Source of the DNA: Bedellia somnulentella
Lineage: Eukaryota; Arthropoda; Insecta; Lepidoptera; Bedelliidae
Direction of reading: 5' to 3'
NCBI GenBank assembly: GCA_963576735.1
Contig: OY755171.1
Coordinates: 13,640,001 to 13,704,000, forward strand
Length of the DNA: 64,000 nt
Shown here: piece after piece, positions 50,601 to 53,600 of the stretch
Numbering within the stretch: the first letter of the stretch is position 1
How the letters are laid out: each line of letters begins with the position of its first letter
Translations under genes and position numbers: made by a program
The notes under the pieces: generated by a model
The model's input: the letters and a program-made list of their open reading frames with translations, nothing else
What the model was told of the DNA's origin: nothing
Database searches by the model: none

Positions 50601-53600
50601 ATCGGAAGCCTTTTACATTTTCAGATCACCAGCTCCGTTTCATAATAACTAGGAATAGAATAGATAGAATTACAGCATGGTTGATGCTTAGTATCGAAAT
50701 TTCTACTTTATATTCTTTGAAAAGGCTCAATGCTTCACTTACGCTTTTATTTCAGTATTAGGATGTCCGAAGTGTATTATAAATATATTATGTATATAAA
50801 TAAATCATGTTGATTAAGTTCAAAGAATTAGAAGTGCATTACAGAGCCATAAATTTGAAAATTTTACTTTTATGTCGAGCAACAATATACCACATAAATA
50901 AGAAATATGCATATAAAAAAACAGATATTTTTTTGAAAGTCACATAATAACTTAATTTTATTAAGTGTTACAACTTTCAAACGTTCATTCTGTACTCGAC
51001 TATTACAAAACTTCATCAAATGTACTAAAAATACTTAAACACATACATCATACGAGTATGTGTACCTCCACCCTCAGACTAATTGTGTCGTCCTCCCTTT
51101 ATAGTTAGGTAAAGAATTAGCACCAGATCAGTAAAAATACTCATTACTAGAAATCTTCAAATTCCTTTTCGTGTAAACATTGACTAGCCTTTTTAAGTTT
51201 GGGCTGAATAATTTCAGGAAAATTACTAGTATCTCCAAGGGTTGCTATTGCTGGAACAATAGGTGCTTTGATATTTTGCTGTAAGATGGCAAGCCAGTCA
51301 ATTTCACTAAACCACGGGTGTGATTTAATTTCATACACACCAGCTTTAAGGGAACCCAGTCTTTTATTTGGATCTTGATGTAAGAAGCCTTTGATCAGCA
51401 TTCTGCAATCTTTCTCCATTTCATCCGGGCATTTGTAAACACCTTTTAATATTTTGTCATATAAAAGACCCGAATCGGCAGCATAGAAAGGTGGGTGGCC
51501 AGCATTCATTTCAAACACTAAAACTCCAACCGCCCACCAATCTACGGGATACGAATAGCCTTTCGATAGAATGATCTCTGGTGCTAAGTATTCTGGTGTA
51601 CCGCACAATGTATAAGTTTTTTTCTTTTTTACCAACTTACAAAATCCGTAATCACATAACTTCACATAGCCATTTGTGTCTATTAGAATATTTTCTGGCT
51701 TTATATCTCTGTGAATTAGTTGGCAATGGTGTAAATATTCTACTCCCATTACGACTTGACTGCCATAAAACTTCGTGACTGAGTCGTTTAGTCTACCGTG
51801 TTTCTGAATGCAAGTGAACAATTCTCCTCCGGCGACAAAAGGAAGAACAAAGTATAAATACACGTTATCTTTGAAAGCCGATACCAAGGACACTAAAAAG
51901 GGATAGTTCACGGATTCTAATATTTTCTTCTCGTTTATCAGATGCCACTCCTGCTCCCGCTCTACAACTGTTGCTTTTTCTACCACTTTCATGGCCAAAT
52001 AGTTGAAAGTGATTTTGTCTCGCACTAAGAACACATCCCCATAGGCACCGCTCCCGATAGCTTTAACCACATCGTAATCGTCTACTGTTTTTTCACTGCG
52101 GCTTGTCGACTCGAACCTGTGATTAAACTCTTCTCTTAACAAATTTAAATAACGCAGATGTTCTTCGTGTGTTTTAGCCGGATAATACGTAGGATGTTTT
52201 GCCATATTGGAAACTAAAACTTAAAAGATATCATAACTTTTTCTAACCTGTACTTTCACAGGTAAAGGCTATCCAATAATAAGAATAAACTTTACACATA
52301 AAATATATAAAAACCGTGTAAATATTATGAAACAGTACAAATTGACATTCATGCTGTACATAGACTATGATAAACTTTTTCAAGATAGTATTTTAATAAT
52401 TAGGGTTGTGTTTATATAAGAAAATGATTAAGTAATCCTTGGACTGTGTGTTGAAGTTGGACTCTTGGGTTTTGTGTTATATAAATCAGTCTTATTGCGC
52501 TTAGCCGATGCTGAATTTAACTCATATTTAATATAGACAAACTAACGTGCTTCTGCTGATGACATTTGCAATCATATTCAGAATTTAGTAGCAGTTGAAC
52601 CCATATCAGGGAGCACAGGCAACTTCGTTGTGTTTAAACAACGTACTCAAATGTAGAAATTGCATAAAGTCGTTTTATGCAATTTCGATTAGCATAGTCA
52701 TATTTCGATTTGAAACAATAGCAAAAGAAATATAACAAAGCACTTGCAGACATAAAATTTCAAATTTAGAATAGAATCAATGTGTACAAATGTAGGTCTT
52801 TTTGTATTTTGCGATTCAAATGTAAAGCATATATAGCTGCTTATATAACTTCGTAGAAGAATTACAAATCTTATTTTCAGTGGTATAAATGTAAACTTTT
52901 AACAAATAAAATAAGATGGCATAACTAACAAAGTTTTCAAAAATGACTTTTGCTAAGTATTTTTTTAACCGTTGCTTTATTGTACATAAAAATATAACAT
53001 AACGTGCAAATTTAAGACTATGTGATTCTTAAATAGAAACTCTATAAGTAAACAAGCTTGACACGGATTTATCAACTGTTTGCAATTTAAGGCTTAGTTT
53101 TGTCTTTTTATTCAAAATTGCGTTTTATGCGTTTTATTTATTGAAGATTACCTATAATTACGCATCATGGTTTTGTTTTTTCTTGCGAGTGAATACCCTA
53201 TCATTTTAGACTGTTAGGGCCGGCGCTGATTGCCGGCATGGCATGGCAAAGGATTTCGGTACAGATATAGCATTTTTAATCTTATTACCATGTATATAGA
53301 ATTAATTTTGACACAACGATGCCGAGGGAGGCCGCGGTAGAACAGAACGTCGACATCGTTGTGTCAAAATGAAGTAAAATGAATTCTATACTCATGGTAA
53401 TAAGATTAAAAATGCTATATCTGTACCGAAATCCTTTGCCATGCCATGCCGGCAGTCAGCGCTGGCCCTTAGGTTTCCTCTCTTGGCAGATGCTTGGCAG
53501 CTGTTTTGATAAAAGTTTTAACTTTGTCATTCATTTCAATCATTCTTTTTTATTCCATGGTTTCCCGGTATTCTTTTTCAGAAAATTATTAAATTATACA

